Shown piece after piece: positions 1 through 11,650 of a stretch of 64,000 nt of DNA (its first letter is position 1; each line of letters begins with the position of its first letter). Under the pieces are notes generated by a model. It did not search any database. It saw nothing but the letters and a program-made list of their open reading frames with translations, and was not told the origin of the DNA. This stretch comes from Stenopsyche tienmushanensis (Eukaryota; Arthropoda; Insecta; Trichoptera; Stenopsychidae), in NCBI GenBank assembly GCA_008973525.1, contig WACJ01000252.1:372001-436000 (forward strand), read 5' to 3'. The translations under genes and the position numbers were made by a program.

Positions 1-402
1 TTTTATAACGACTCTCCGATGTCCGATATGCTCTATAGAAGGCCTCAACGGGAACCTCTTTTAGAACTGTACACACAAAGACATGTGGCTAAGTGCATTG
101 TCATGATACAACACCCAAGTAGTTTTTTATTGAGGTACAAACTCTTTGTGGATCACACCCTTGGTGTCAAAAAAGACAATCAATATTATTTTCGTTTTGG
201 ATTTCCTCATCCCGAACTTCTTCCCAACGTTGTTCAAAAGTATCCGTCATTACGCGTCGTGACGTGGTCTCGAAACAAGAGTGCATTAAATCAGCTATCT
301 TGATTTTACTGATGCTGCGCTATAAAGCGAAGGGTCTTCATCATCTAATCCAGCCAGTTAAAACACGTTGCAAAATTTCATGACTTTTGGGACACATCCT
401 GT
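1..402 (-). mobile_element. Tc1/mariner-type relic (truncated by window edge)
   Basis: Ends at 402 with a terminal inverted repeat containing the complement of TGTCCCAAAAGTCATG, followed by TA. The minus strand carries remnants of a transposase C-terminus resembling KEVPVEAFY. It is the same insertion as 5574-6085, so it predates the tandem duplication. Confidence 0.7.
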
Positions 403-484
403 AAATATAAATATTCAATATTGATAAAATGAATTTATGCTGAATTTATGATGGTTGAGTTATTTAATCATTTTATTTTTGAAG

Positions 485-781
485 CGGTGTAAACAAAGTT
501 GGATGTTGGTCTGTGCAGCCAATTCCTCCCAAAAATGCAGGCGATTCAATGAAATGCCAATTTCAATGGTTGATGTGCACGGATCTCAAAGGTATTTTAA
601 AAAGAGTTTAACCACAGTTATATAATGTACATTTTTTTCCATTTACACATTAAATTATTGCTTTATTACAGGTTGGATTCCGCAGTATGTTTTAGACGTT
701 GCCTTACCTACAGCGATGATTGAATTTGTAGAACACGTCAGAGTTTTTGTTGAAAAGAAACGTGCCGAGAATGTGTTCTAA
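485..781 (+). CDS. 3' end of START-domain lipid-transfer gene, copy 1 (partial)
   Basis: Two exons, 485-591 and 672-781 (stop TAA 779-781), encode the last ~72 residues of a START domain. These include the WLMCTDLKGWIPQY core and the C-terminal helix that caps the lipid cavity. Exon lengths (107 and 110 nt), phases and splice sites match the full gene at 3777-6464 exactly. The upstream exons lie left of the window. Copy 1 differs from copy 2 at five residues in this stretch (N/T, V/I, E/D, E/A, V/A), all without breaking the frame, so it is probably a working paralog rather than a relic. A canonical AATAAA lies at 1151-1156, about 370 nt past the stop; copy 2 has lost that hexamer. The gene before 485 is inferred, not seen. 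Confidence 0.8.
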
Positions 782-3776
782 AATCAATCCTTACACACTT
801 TTAACATTCATTTAGTGAATTTATTGAAGAATCTGTGATCAGATAGTAATTATTGAAAGCTAAACGTACGTTTGATGTGACTTCTTACTTTTGTAATCGT
901 TTGTAATGTGCCTATCGTGTACATAGACAATTGTGATAATTGTAAGAAGTGGGTTTTTTTACGTTACTGAGTATATAAAATCGATTATAATCTACTAAAA
1001 CATATGTAACATTTAGAAATCATTTTGTATTAGACCTACTGTGAGCCATTTTATAATTAAGACAATGACTGTTTATTAAATTATATTTTTTTTATATATG
1101 TAAGTACAAAATGTTTTTTTATATAATGTTTGATTCTCATATTATTATTTAATAAATATTATATTATAATCTGTAAAAGATGCATGCGCATTTAACGCAC
1201 CGCTATGTAACTTTATCGAAATACAGATACGGCATAGTATTGCCTAAGCTAAATAACTAAATCATTATTTTCGTCTTATTTACTGAAATTTTCGACAGAT
1301 TATTAATTAGTTCCTGATAAAACGATTAGTCTTCTTTAGATCTTATTTTTGATTTATCGTTCGGATCGATCAGCCCAAACGTTATCATTGAAAATAACGG
1401 ATTTAAGCTGCAGACGACTGCCAATATTGCTATTTGGTTTTGTTTGTTTTCCGAACAATGAAAATGTGTCTTTTAATGTGATATTTTGTATATTCGTTGT
1501 AGGGCTGGTGGCATGTAATTAGTGGATTACGGTTTTTTAATGTTCGATAAATTTATAATTCAATGGGTGCTGATTTTCTAAATGGGACAGAAACACAATA
1601 ATTTATTTTGTGTGCGTAAATTTGAGAATTCGGATATATCGAGGGGAAAATCGCACAATATGCGGAATTCGTCAATGCGGATGAAATTTTGTAATTATTT
1701 CTAGGATGTTGTAAAAAGATGCTTAATTAATTATCGCTTGCTCATAAATTTTAATTATATTTTTAATAGAATGCTAGATTTTATTTTAAAAAAAAAGCAC
1801 ATGATACGTTTGAAATAGAGAATTTACTTTAATTTCAAACATCATGTTTGTATATATACATAATATACTTACGTAATATTAAATTTTATTTATTAAAAAA
1901 CAGTTTGTGATTACTTTAAAATAAAATCTGCCAACATGTAATTTGGACCTTTAAATATCAAATGTTATATGCATTTATTATTAATAATTATTTATAGTTT
2001 GAATCTTTAACCAAATAGATTGTTAAAATTGCTCATAAAATATTTACAGCAGATTACCAAATATTTTTTTAATAAATTTCATTCAACAAAATATATATTT
2101 TTAAATGGAACTAGCAAATGTTACGCCAAAATATATTTTTTATGGCATAATTTCACTCGTTTCACACTATTATTCTCTACTTGTCAATCAACGCGTTAAT
2201 CCTAGTTCATAAAATTGACGATGACGTTTTTGAGATAAATATTCACTTCTGCATTTTTAATAATACACGTGACAAATAATTAATTTTTTTATTACATATC
2301 AAGCTCTTAATATTTTGTTGTTATAGCCGTCATTCGCGTCTATTTTACAAATTTATTAATCGCTTTTTGTCCCTGTTCTAATTACATTTATCTTGGGACC
2401 ACAAGTTTTATACACTTTACAAGGAGTTCCCTCGTTTATAAATCGGCGTAATAACAACTGAAATTTTGTACACATTTCTACAAAGCTAATTTATTGTTTT
2501 AGTCAGTGTTTATACAATTTTCGAAAATTTAATACATTTGTACATATCGGCGTTAAATCAAAATCTACAAAGCTGCTTTTTTGTCAATAAGCAGTTTACG
2601 TTATTGATTATTAAATAAACGTCATCTAATTTCGATACGCAGTTGTTAGGGCTTCGGTAGACGTTGCTAAAGTTGTAGCGCGTAAACTCGATTAACGTAT
2701 TGCATCGTACAAAGCATGTATAATATTTATTCACAGGTTTCAAAAATTGTTATAAATCATCGCGTTAGACTGCCGTTTTGTTTATTTACGATATTAAAAC
2801 AATAAAATGCGAAATAATCAGCTTTGTAGGAATAATTATACAAATAATGTCGTGCAATTTCAACGGAGTTCTTCTTTTAGCAATAGTTTTTTATCGTAAA
2901 TTACGCTTTAATATATAAACGTCATATATTCCTGAACTTGAACCTCAATTGTACTGCAATAAATATGTTTTTATCGTCCCAAATTCCCGCGCGTGATATA
3001 TGTATAGTAAAACCTCAGTATGCAAATGTGATGCGTTCCTATAAAAAACTGCCACGGATGTCTATTATGGACTGTCAACATTCGTACACTGAAATTTTAC
3101 TGTGATTATTAATCGTCTGCAATATAGATTGTAATATATCGCGTCTATTTTATTTTTTTCTTCCTATAACTATGTTGTCTACTGTGAATTTGTTTGATAC
3201 AAATGTATTTTATATGCGTATAATATACCTCGTAAGTGAATGAATATTTTAGTATGTATTAATAATACTTTATAATGAATAAATATTTTATAAAAAGACA
3301 CGCCGCTTGATTTTTTCATACGGAACTGTCGCTATGTAGATTTGGCTTATTCCTATGTAAAAAATATAATTTCACTATATTTATATATTCAATTTTGTTG
3401 TCTATTTAGTGATGCGTATTGATTTGTTTTTATACTGAAATCCGTCATCTTGACGGGAATAATAGTTTTTATAACATTCCGATTATTCGATTACAAAGTA
3501 CACATTTAGACAAGCGCTATGCTTTCATATTCATAGTTTTTTGTGGAAATGTTTGAAATCATTAGCTCATTTATCAGATATGAAATACTTTATATTTTTT
3601 TCATAAATTCATTCATCGCTGGCATTATCAAAATTAATCACAGCGTAAGATGATTACCATTATCAAATAATAGGGCAGCTAATTACTTTAAAAAAAAGTA
3701 CTTACAATATAAATTTAGTAGCGTGACTACAGTCGGTCAATTAAGTCGGTGCATTGTGATCGTGACGATATTAAAT
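782..3776. other. 3'UTR and intergenic DNA between START copies
   Basis: Very AT-rich, no open frame with protein-like content. Positions up to 2121 belong to the duplicated segment. 2122-3776 is unique in the window and should hold the promoter of copy 2, but no TATA element could be called with confidence. Confidence 0.6.
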
Positions 3777-6464
3777 ATGGGCGATTTGGCTAAAATTGAT
3801 CCGAAAGAACTCGGAATCGAGTACAAAGACGGTGATTATTTTAACGAAGACGAGAACAATGAAAAGATAGTCAAGAAAATGAAGTCGAGCAACGATTCCA
3901 AGTTCAATAAACTATTGCGTCGGATATTACCTTGGAATGACGATACCGATTTTAATCCTGACTTGCTCAGTGTGAGTGGTTGCGCTCGGAGACTTATTTG
4001 AAATATCGACGCAGTAGATTTTATTCAACGTGTCGCTTTATGATGTTTTTCTTTTTTAAACAGGACGAAGAGTACAAAAAGCAAGCCGAAGAAAACGTCG
4101 ATAGTTGCATGTTACTCTTTCAAGCGACCGGTTGGAAGGAAATCAAAAAAGGCGTGGTGGATGGAGACATCGTCGAATATCTTAATTGTGATAAATTCGG
4201 AAAAGTATTTTGCTCAACGGTAAATGGGACCAATTTATCAATACTTATTTTTAAACTTAAATTATTTTAATCTAAATTTGTTTTATGATTTTAGGCCACA
4301 ATAGACTGTCCTGCTGAGATTTTATTTGATGAATTCAAGAATAGAGTAGACGAGATGCCTAAATGGAATCCGACATTAATTGAGAGCAAATACATTCGTG
4401 TAAGTTTGTTATTACTTATAAAAAATGTTAATGTGAATTTCTAATAAGAATTTATATAAGAAGAAAGATTTAAATCTTATATAACCGTCTTTGATTGTGA
4501 AACGAATTTCTATATAATCTTCATCTTTTATCTCCGTTAATCCATAATCTATTTTTTCTTATTAATTTTAATGCTGAAGTCCTTCATAAAGAGTTTTAGT
4601 GCACAATCTGGCTTATATAATAGTCAAGGTGAATGCTAAATTATCTGGAGCAATGCTCTGCAATCTTTTCTCACGTACGACATACCTAAGTTTTTCCTTA
4701 AATTTCGCGGCTTAAAAACTAATTACAATAAATTTTTATTTCATAAGTATACATACATAAAAACTATATTAAGCAATCTTAATAATTATAATTAAAAAAT
4801 GCATAATTAATGTACTAGTCACTCGATGAACACAAAGATTTTATATTTGTCTCATTATTTGATAGCACAAATCAAAGTTCTCGGTCAAGACCTTTTAAGC
4901 ATGAACTTTTATCATTTTTAATTAATACAAGAGTTGATTAATACTTTGCTCAAATGAATATGTCGTTGAAAATGGAAATACTGTTAAGATGGCTCTGTCA
5001 GAAATGTGAGCATATTCTTTCTTGACGGAAATCCAGAAGACTTTACTTCAATAAATATGCAGAGACGAGAAAGACTGCAAGGAGGAGCCCATTGCTGGCG
5101 TTTTGCATTGAAGTCTCCCGCAACCAACACTCTTTCGCCCATACTGAATAATTGAGCTCGCTATGCCCCTAATGTGCATACTTTTATCGTAGAAGATTTT
5201 GATTTTACTCTTCTGCAACTGTATTTTGAGACTTTTTTATGCTCTAAAAATGTTTTCATATTATGCTTATTTCACCGGTATTTTTGAATGTGTTTCTTTC
5301 AGAGATTTGGTCAAGAATTTGATATATCGTATCAAGTAACAGCTGGCGGCGGCGGCGGTGCTGTTAAGCCGCGCGACTTTGTTAATGTTCGTATGTCCAC
5401 CTGCAGAGGTGATCGCTATTTGAGTTCTGGCGTATCGATCGAGTACCCTGGATATCCACCATCGAAGAAATTCACACGGTAATAATATTTACATTGCTCA
5501 TTCGTAAATACCATTGTTCATACTTACAATGCAATTTATATTTTCGACTGAAACATCTTGTCAAAGTAAATTTACGTTTGTGTCCCAAAAGTCATGAAAT
5601 ATATGTTTTTTTAAAAGATTTATTGACAATACCGATGCGAATTGTTAATATTCTTCAAAGTACTCTCCGCGTGCATCTATACATTTTTTATAACAACTCT
5701 CCGATGTCCAATATGCTGTATAGAAGGCCTCAACGGGAACCTCTTTTAGAACTGTACACACAAAGACATGTGGCTAAGTGCATTGTCATGATACAGCACC
5801 GAGGTAGTTTTTTATTGAGGTACAAACTCTTTGTGGATCACACCCTTGGTGTCTAAAAAGACAATCAATGTTATTTTCGTTTTGGATTTCCTCATCCCGA
5901 CCTTCTTTCCAACGTTGTTCAAAAATATACATCATCACGCGTCGTGAAATGGTCTCGAAACAAGAGTGCATTAAATCAGCTATCTTGATTCTACTGATGC
6001 TATGCTATAAAGCTAAGGGTCTTCATCATCTAATCCAGCCAGTTAAAACACGTTGCAAAATATCATGACTTTTGGGATACATCCTAAAAATATAAATATT
6101 CAATATTAATAAAATGAACTTACACTGAATTTATGATGATTGAATTATTTAATGATTTATTTTTGAAGCGGTGTGACCAAAGTTGGATGTTGGTCTGTGC
6201 AGCCAATTCCTCCCAAAAATGCAGGCGACTCAATGAAATGCCAATTTCAATGGTTGATGTGCACGGATCTCAAAGGTATTTTAAAAAGAGCTTAACCACA
6301 GTTATATAATGCACATTTTTTCCATTTGCGCATTAAATTGTTGTTTTATTACAGGTTGGATTCCGCAGTATATTTTAGACGTTGCCTTACCTACGGCGAT
6401 GATTGATTTTGTAGCACACGTTAGAGTTTTTGTTGAAAAGAAACGCGCTGAAAATGCGTTCTAA
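3777..6464 (+). CDS. Start1: START-domain lipid-transfer protein (Start1/StARD3-type), copy 2
   Basis: Six exons: 3777-3971, 4064-4219, 4295-4399, 5303-5478, 6169-6275, 6355-6464. They join in frame to 282 aa. After a ~70-residue acidic/basic leader comes a full START domain. Visible landmarks are FQATGWKEIKKG, PAEILFDEF, MPKWNPT, SYQVTAGGGGG, KPRDFVNVR, RYLSSGVSIEYP and MCTDLKGWIPQY, in the same order as vertebrate StARD3/StAR. The family carries sterols or carotenoids between membranes; in silkworm the Start1 locus also yields the START-only carotenoid-binding protein CBP (established knowledge). No MENTAL membrane domain is seen, so this is a START-only product or an isoform with an alternative first exon. 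The frame is open upstream of the ATG to 3719 behind a possible acceptor (AG 3717-3718), so the true 5' end is uncertain. A Tc1/mariner relic lies in the 5479-6168 intron. Confidence 0.88.
5574..6085 (-). mobile_element. Deleted Tc1/mariner element with inverted termini, in START intron 4
   Basis: About 510 bp bounded by inverted repeats around TGTCCCAAAAGTCATGAAAT (5581-5600, and reverse-complemented near 6063-6079). The minus strand holds broken transposase reading frames, with a KEVPVEAF-like tail typical of Tc1/mariner C-termini. Related copies are at 1-402 and 52431-52817. Confidence 0.72.
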
Positions 6465-7781
6465 AATCAATCCTTACACACTTTTAACATTCATTTAGTG
6501 AATTTATTGAAGAATCTGTGATCAGATAGTAATTATTGAAAGCTAAATATACGTTTGATGTGACTTCTTACTTTTGTAATCGTTCGTAATATGCCTATCG
6601 TGTACATAAATAATTGTGATAATTGTAAGAACTGTTTTTTTACATTATTGAATACATAAAATCGATTATAATCTACTAAAACATATGGAACATTTAGAGA
6701 TCATTTTGTATTAGAACTATTGTGAACCATTTTATTATTAAGACAATGACTGTTTATCAAATTATATTTTTTTATACAAGTACAAAATGTTTTTTTATAT
6801 AATGTTTGATTCTCATATTATTTAATATATATTTTATTATAATCTGCAAAAGATGCATGCGCATTTAACGCACCGCTATGTGACTTTATCGAAATACAGA
6901 TTCGGTATAATATTGCCTAACTTATATAACAAAATCATTATTTACGTCTTTCAACAGATTATTAATTAGATCCTGATAAAACGATTAGTCTTCTTTCGAT
7001 CTTATTTTTGATTTATCATTAGGATCAATCAGCTCAAACGTTATCTTTGAAAATAACAGATTTAAGCTGCAGACGTCTGCCAATATTGCTATTTGATTTC
7101 GTTTGTTTTCCGAACAATGAAAATGCGTCTTTTAATATGATATTTTGTATATTCGTTGTAGGGTTGATGGCATGTAATTAATGAATTACAGTTTTTTAAT
7201 GTTCGATAAATTTATAATTCAATGGGTGCTGATTTTCTAAATGGGACAGAAACACAATAATTTATTTTTGTGTGCGTAAATTTGAGAATTCGGATATAAC
7301 GAGGGGAAAATCGCACAATATGCGGAATTCGTCAATGCGGATGAAATTTTGTAATTATTTCTAGGATGTTGTAAAAAGATGCTTAATTAATTATCGCTTG
7401 CTCATAAATTTTAATTATATTTTTAATAGAATGCTAGATTTTATTTTAAAAGAAAAGCTCATGATACGTTTGAAATAGAGAATTTACTTTAATTTCAAAC
7501 ATCATGTTTGTATATATACATAATATACTTACGTAATATTAAATTTTATTTATTAAAAAACAGTTTGTGATTACTTTAAAATAAAATCTGCCAACATGTA
7601 ATTTGGGCCTTTAAATATCAAATTTTATATGCATTTATTATTAATAATTATTTATAATTTGAATCTTTAACCAAATAGATTGTTAAAATTGCTCATAAAA
7701 TATTTACAGCAGATTACCAAATATTTTTTTAATAAATTTCTTTCAACAAAATATATATTTTTAAATGGAATTAGCAAATGT
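5685..7781 (+). repeat. Large direct repeat, right copy (START locus duplication)
   Basis: Partner of 1-2121. By eye, the 3'UTR part (6505-6730) differs at roughly 7-8 percent of sites, whereas the last ~600 bp before the breakpoint differs at only about 1-2 percent. A head-to-tail duplication with unit 2121-7781 explains the geometry. Confidence 0.93.
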
Positions 7782-8286
7782 GTCGATAATAAAAAGTGGA
7801 AATTTTTGCTTACTCACATTATTTATTTAAACATTTTACTCAATACATATCAGACAATGTTTTAGCATACATAAATATTTAAGCATGTATTTTAACAACA
7901 GATTTACAAATTTCAGTATTAAAATTATATAATAAATACATTTGATAGTAAAAAAAAAAATAGAAAGACTACAATTCAAACAGATTTTAAACCGATAATC
8001 GATAAATGCATATGTGATTTACTTGTTTATTGTACATTGTCCAACATTACACCGATATATTGTCTCGTCAGCCATGAAAAATCGTCGAACCTAATGATCT
8101 AGCCTTTATTTTCGTGAATACAGTTTAAATCTGTGATATTTACGAATACACATCGATTGCTATTGCGCTATATTCGATCGTAAATGCAAATAAAATGTGG
8201 AGTAATATCGGCTATAATAAATATGGCGTACTATTTGCGGTTGTGATTATTTGCGTATCGTCTATAATTGCAGTCGTCGTTGAGAG
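7782..8286. other. Spacer between START copy 2 and SIFa
   Basis: About 500 bp of unique AT-rich DNA right of the duplication breakpoint. It should contain the 3' ends of the converging START and SIFa transcripts. No ORF or element recognised beyond the SIFa poly(A) candidates. Confidence 0.5.
8105..8110 (-). terminator. Candidate poly(A) signal of SIFa
   Basis: AATAAA on the minus strand about 180 nt past the SIFa stop. Another AATAAA lies near 8024-8029. Confidence 0.4.
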
Positions 8287-8588
8287 TTACTTGTTTTCGG
8301 CGTTGGGGAACCAGGATTGGCAGGCTTCGTTTGCGATTTCACACATGGCGGATAGGGCTTTTCCGGCTGAGTCGAAATCTGTATAAAAAAAATCGTTGTT
8401 ATAAATGTGTTTTAATATCGAATGTTATTTAAGCTCTGTTTTATACCTCCTCTCTTTCCGAAGATGGATCCGTTGAATGGTGGTTTTCTGTAGGTGGCTT
8501 CGCTTTCGGTCGATAGGGCCAGGAGGAGCAGCGTAGCGAAAAGCAAGCAGACGGTCGTCTTCAGCAAAACGCACTTTCCGAACACCAT
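8287..8588 (-). CDS. SIFa: SIFamide neuropeptide precursor
   Basis: Two exons on the minus strand, 8447-8588 and 8287-8378, spliced GT-AG in frame into a 77-aa prepropeptide. It begins MVFGKCVLL with a hydrophobic signal peptide (about residues 8-27). The mature peptide TYRKPPFNGSIF plus the amidation and dibasic cleavage signal GKR (residues 32-46) follows immediately. The second exon supplies the conserved C-terminal associated peptide with MCEIANEACQSWFP and its two cysteines, as in other insect SIFamide precursors. SIFamide is made by a few brain neurons and acts through a GPCR on mating, feeding and sleep (established in Drosophila). The intron is only 68 bp. The donor is GTATAA, the acceptor TATACAG. 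An open frame on the opposite strand (8195-8386) is a shadow of exon 2. Confidence 0.97.
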
Positions 8589-8766
8589 CTTGTATTTTGA
8601 TTTCTTAATAATAGAAAAATATATTAAAATATTATTACAATGCAAGAATTTACTGCGTATGGATGAATCCGTAGTACCGTGGAATCGGTTTCGGTTCAGT
8701 GGTTAGTTGGTAACTCAGCTGTTGAGCTCCTAAGATCGACTGTGATTTTGTTGGAGCGGACTTCGG

Positions 8767-8774
8767 CTTTTATA
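8767..8774 (-). promoter_or_regulatory. TATA box of the SIFamide gene
   Basis: TATAAAAG on the minus strand, about 180 nt upstream of the SIFa start codon. It predicts transcription starting near 8740 and an unspliced 5'UTR of about 150 nt. Confidence 0.65.
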
Positions 8775-9269
8775 CTGCCTGTGCCCCCACAAATGGGGTC
8801 GAGGGTGGCCGCGAGGGGTGGCAATCTCTTCATGACGTATAGCGTCACAAATGACACACTTTCCCGGGTCTATAGCAATTTATTGCATGAATGGAGTTCG
8901 AAATTTTCTACCCTTTTATGATACAAAGGCGATTTTTGTGCGCTTTTAAATTTTAAAAACAATTTTGATAACCTTGCATCTTGATTTGAATTCATTTTTT
9001 ATTTTCCAGGAAAGTTTGAACGAATGAAAATCTGTTCAATCCAACCGGTGAAAATGCAATAGCACTTAAAATATGCAAATGGAAAATAATGCACATTGGA
9101 GGTAATATAAAATTAAAATAGATCATGCAATTCGGTAAATTTACAGCCGGCATAGGCCTGCAATAAAATAAAGTCAAAAATATTTTCGAATTGTAAAATT
9201 TAAACAACCCGATCAGTCTTCTTCGGACAACTTCGTTTTGTAATGAAAATTTGTAATCATTATGTTGAC

Positions 9270-9905
9270 ATGTTCGGATATTGCGTCCGATTGCGAGGCG
9301 TTCTTTCGTCATGTCAGCGGTCCGAAAAGCGGTCCAGTTGGACCTACAGACATCTTTTAGGGCTTTAAGCGGCATTTTCGGGAATAAAGGCGTACCCAGG
9401 GCTTTCTATAATATGCACGATCATGAAAGTCTCCTCAGAGGTTAACTTACATAGATGAATCGCGGTAAAATAGGTTCCGAACGAACCTAGACTTCCTCCC
9501 GCTCATAAAAACTATATATTTTTCTATATATAAAACGCATAAAAACTATATATAAAACGCAGAATACCGACTCAGTCGAAAGTTGCACAGGGTTTTTATT
9601 TTACTTGACCATTCTACTTGAATGAATCAACACTAGTTGACTCCATCCGTTTTTATAATACTAAGTTATCTAATCCCTATTTTCTTCGTTATAGCATAAA
9701 TAAGGACAACGATGAGAGTTCGTAATCGTTCTGTAGACATGTTCAAGTATGGCGTCCGATAGCAAGGCGCTCATTCGTTATATCAGCGGTCCGAAAAGCG
9801 GACCGATTGGACATACAAACCTTGTGGCCGCTCCGTCCTCTTATATGGCTTTATGCGGCATTTTCTATGATCTGTATGATCACGGAAGCCTGTATAATTT
9901 ACATA
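9270..9905 (+). mobile_element. Two LINE 3'-tail fragments (family T)
   Basis: Segments 9270-9480 and 9700-9905 share the recurring stretch that includes TCAGCGGTCCGAAAAGCGG. Better-preserved copies (57877-58140, 60686-60970) show it encodes the C-terminus of a non-LTR retrotransposon with a C-x-C...H-x4-C motif. Between them lies an imperfect tandem repeat of CATAAAAACTATATAT (9506-9566). Confidence 0.6.
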
Positions 9906-10115
9906 GATAGCTTACACACTTATAGTCGACGGTCATCCGATACCATTTTGTGGATTTTCTTCATAATTTCTGGGGTGGTTACTTCGTTTGGCCGACGACA
10001 ACGTTGTTCGTCTTGTTCGGCACGTATTTTTGGCACTGTCGATATAAACGCTATTTTAGAAAGAACAAAATACAGCTTTATATCTTCACTTTTGGTAACA
10101 TTTGGTCAAGTTTGA
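9906..10115 (-). mobile_element. irritans-type mariner fragment
   Basis: Minus-strand translation retains RKSTKWYRMTVD-like sequence, equivalent to the KIHKMVLDDRRLK linker of irritans-subfamily mariner transposases. It is fused directly to a LINE tail on its left. Confidence 0.6.
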
Positions 10116-10453
10116 AATCGATACATTTGGGACTCATAATAGGATCACTTTTAACACCTATTGTATTGGAAATATAAGCAGAGCATTGAAAAGAATGCAC
10201 CGAGAAGCGCTGCACATCACATGTGCGTGCATACTCATCAAAAACTAACTTCAATTTGTTTTCCTATATATCCTTAATCTATCCGAAAGAAGGTTGGATT
10301 TAGACCGACTGTGATTTAATTTCAAATAGTCAAAACTCGACAGTATTATATTCATCATCATCATCAATGGTATCATCATCATTTATATGATGATCATCAA
10401 AACTATTCGAATCTCCGATCTTTTTCTTTTGATTTCCATCGTCAATGCATCTC

Positions 10454-11650
10454 ATAAACTTAGATGCTATATTAGCATGTCCGCCACTTATCATCCGTAC
10501 AAATCCATTTATCTGTCAGGACCGTCGTAGCGTGTATGAAGCTTGTACATAGATAAATAAGCACTCGTCGATAGCACACAGTATTCGGTCATTTCTTCAA
10601 GTAAACTTAAACAATACACTTGAAATCATTATAAGTCGATAAATTTGGGTTAACGATCTATACAATCGTACGATGTACGCAAGATACTATCTCCGTCTCT
10701 GTCTGTCTCCGAGCTCAACGTCTAAGAATGCTCTTTCTGAGTGTCTTAACTCTTTAAGGGAGTTAAGTTTCATCTTTGTTTGGGTTTTTTTTTTCAATTT
10801 AAACCCAATTAACATATTTCTTTAATATAACTTTTATTATATAATTTCACATGAAAATTCGGGATTCCAAAAGAATCACTCAATAAGTCCGTAGGATGAC
10901 TAATAAGCTTTTTTTTTTAATAAAAATGAATTTATTCATCAATATAGTTTCCTTCAATATCGTCAAATTAATTGCAACGCTTCTCCAATATTTCGATGCC
11001 TTTCTTGTAGAACAATATATCTTTGACTTCTTCATTTGAGCCATATATTTTTCCCTGGAGCATTATTTTTAGGGCATTTGAATTTTTGGTCGCTTTGGGC
11101 GGTTTTCGCCTGTTGGTGTCCAATCAGCTGACTGCCGATTTGACTCTGAAGTGTATTAATGGATCCATGTTTCGTCCATTGCCACATACTGCATGAAATA
11201 TTATTTTTTATTGCGCTGAAACAGCTCTAAACAGCGCTCTGAATTGTGGACGCAATGCGTCCACATTGATCGACTGTGAACAAACGCGGTACCCACTTCG
11301 AACAGAGCTTTCTCATGTACAAATGTTGTTGCAAAATGGTGAATAAATATTTAACACTCCACTTTATTTGTCAGATCTCTCTCTAATGGATGTTTATTTT
11401 TTTCGCCAAGAGTTCTTTTTAATGTTTTTAGGATTTCAGTCGCGTATTTGCGATCGAATTCCAGTGATTTAGAAAGAGCATTCTTACACGTTGAGTTTGA
11501 GATTGTGATTGGGAGACAGAGACGGAGAGAGTGTCTTCCGTACATCTTACGAGTGTATAGATCGATAACCCAAATTAATCGACTAATAATAACCCAAATT
11601 AATTGATTTAAGTGTATTGTTTATGTTTATGCGAAGAAATGACTGAAACT
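10454..11650. mobile_element. Element with long imperfect inverted repeats enclosing a mariner remnant
   Basis: The arm at about 10590-10740 is the inverted copy of about 11450-11650. Both include a TAAATTTGGGTTA-like segment, CTCCGTCTCTGTCT and AAGAATGCTCTTTCT. The left arm and its outer flank (10454-10700) recur at 44090-44330. Between the arms, 10879-11345 carries on the minus strand a cecropia/mauritiana-type mariner remnant. It shows MDETWIH, SNRQSADWT and KKGIEILEKR, internally deleted. Confidence 0.6.

Larger units (their letters stand above)
1..2121 (+). repeat. Large direct repeat, left copy (START locus duplication)
   Basis: Collinear with 5685-7781, offset about 5,685 at the left and 5,660 at the right end. 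It covers a mariner relic, the last two START exons, 3'UTR and downstream AT-rich DNA. Identity stops abruptly after 2121, where the two copies diverge completely. The left edge is cut by the window, so the duplication may run further upstream. Confidence 0.93.

Noticed and set aside
5288..5482. Separate small gene starting at 5288
   Set aside because: It is START exon 4 (5303-5478) read with intron sequence; phases join with neighbouring exons.
8195..8386. 63-codon plus-strand frame with a hydrophobic stretch
   Set aside because: It is the antisense of SIFamide exon 2, whose spliced product matches the known precursor end to end.
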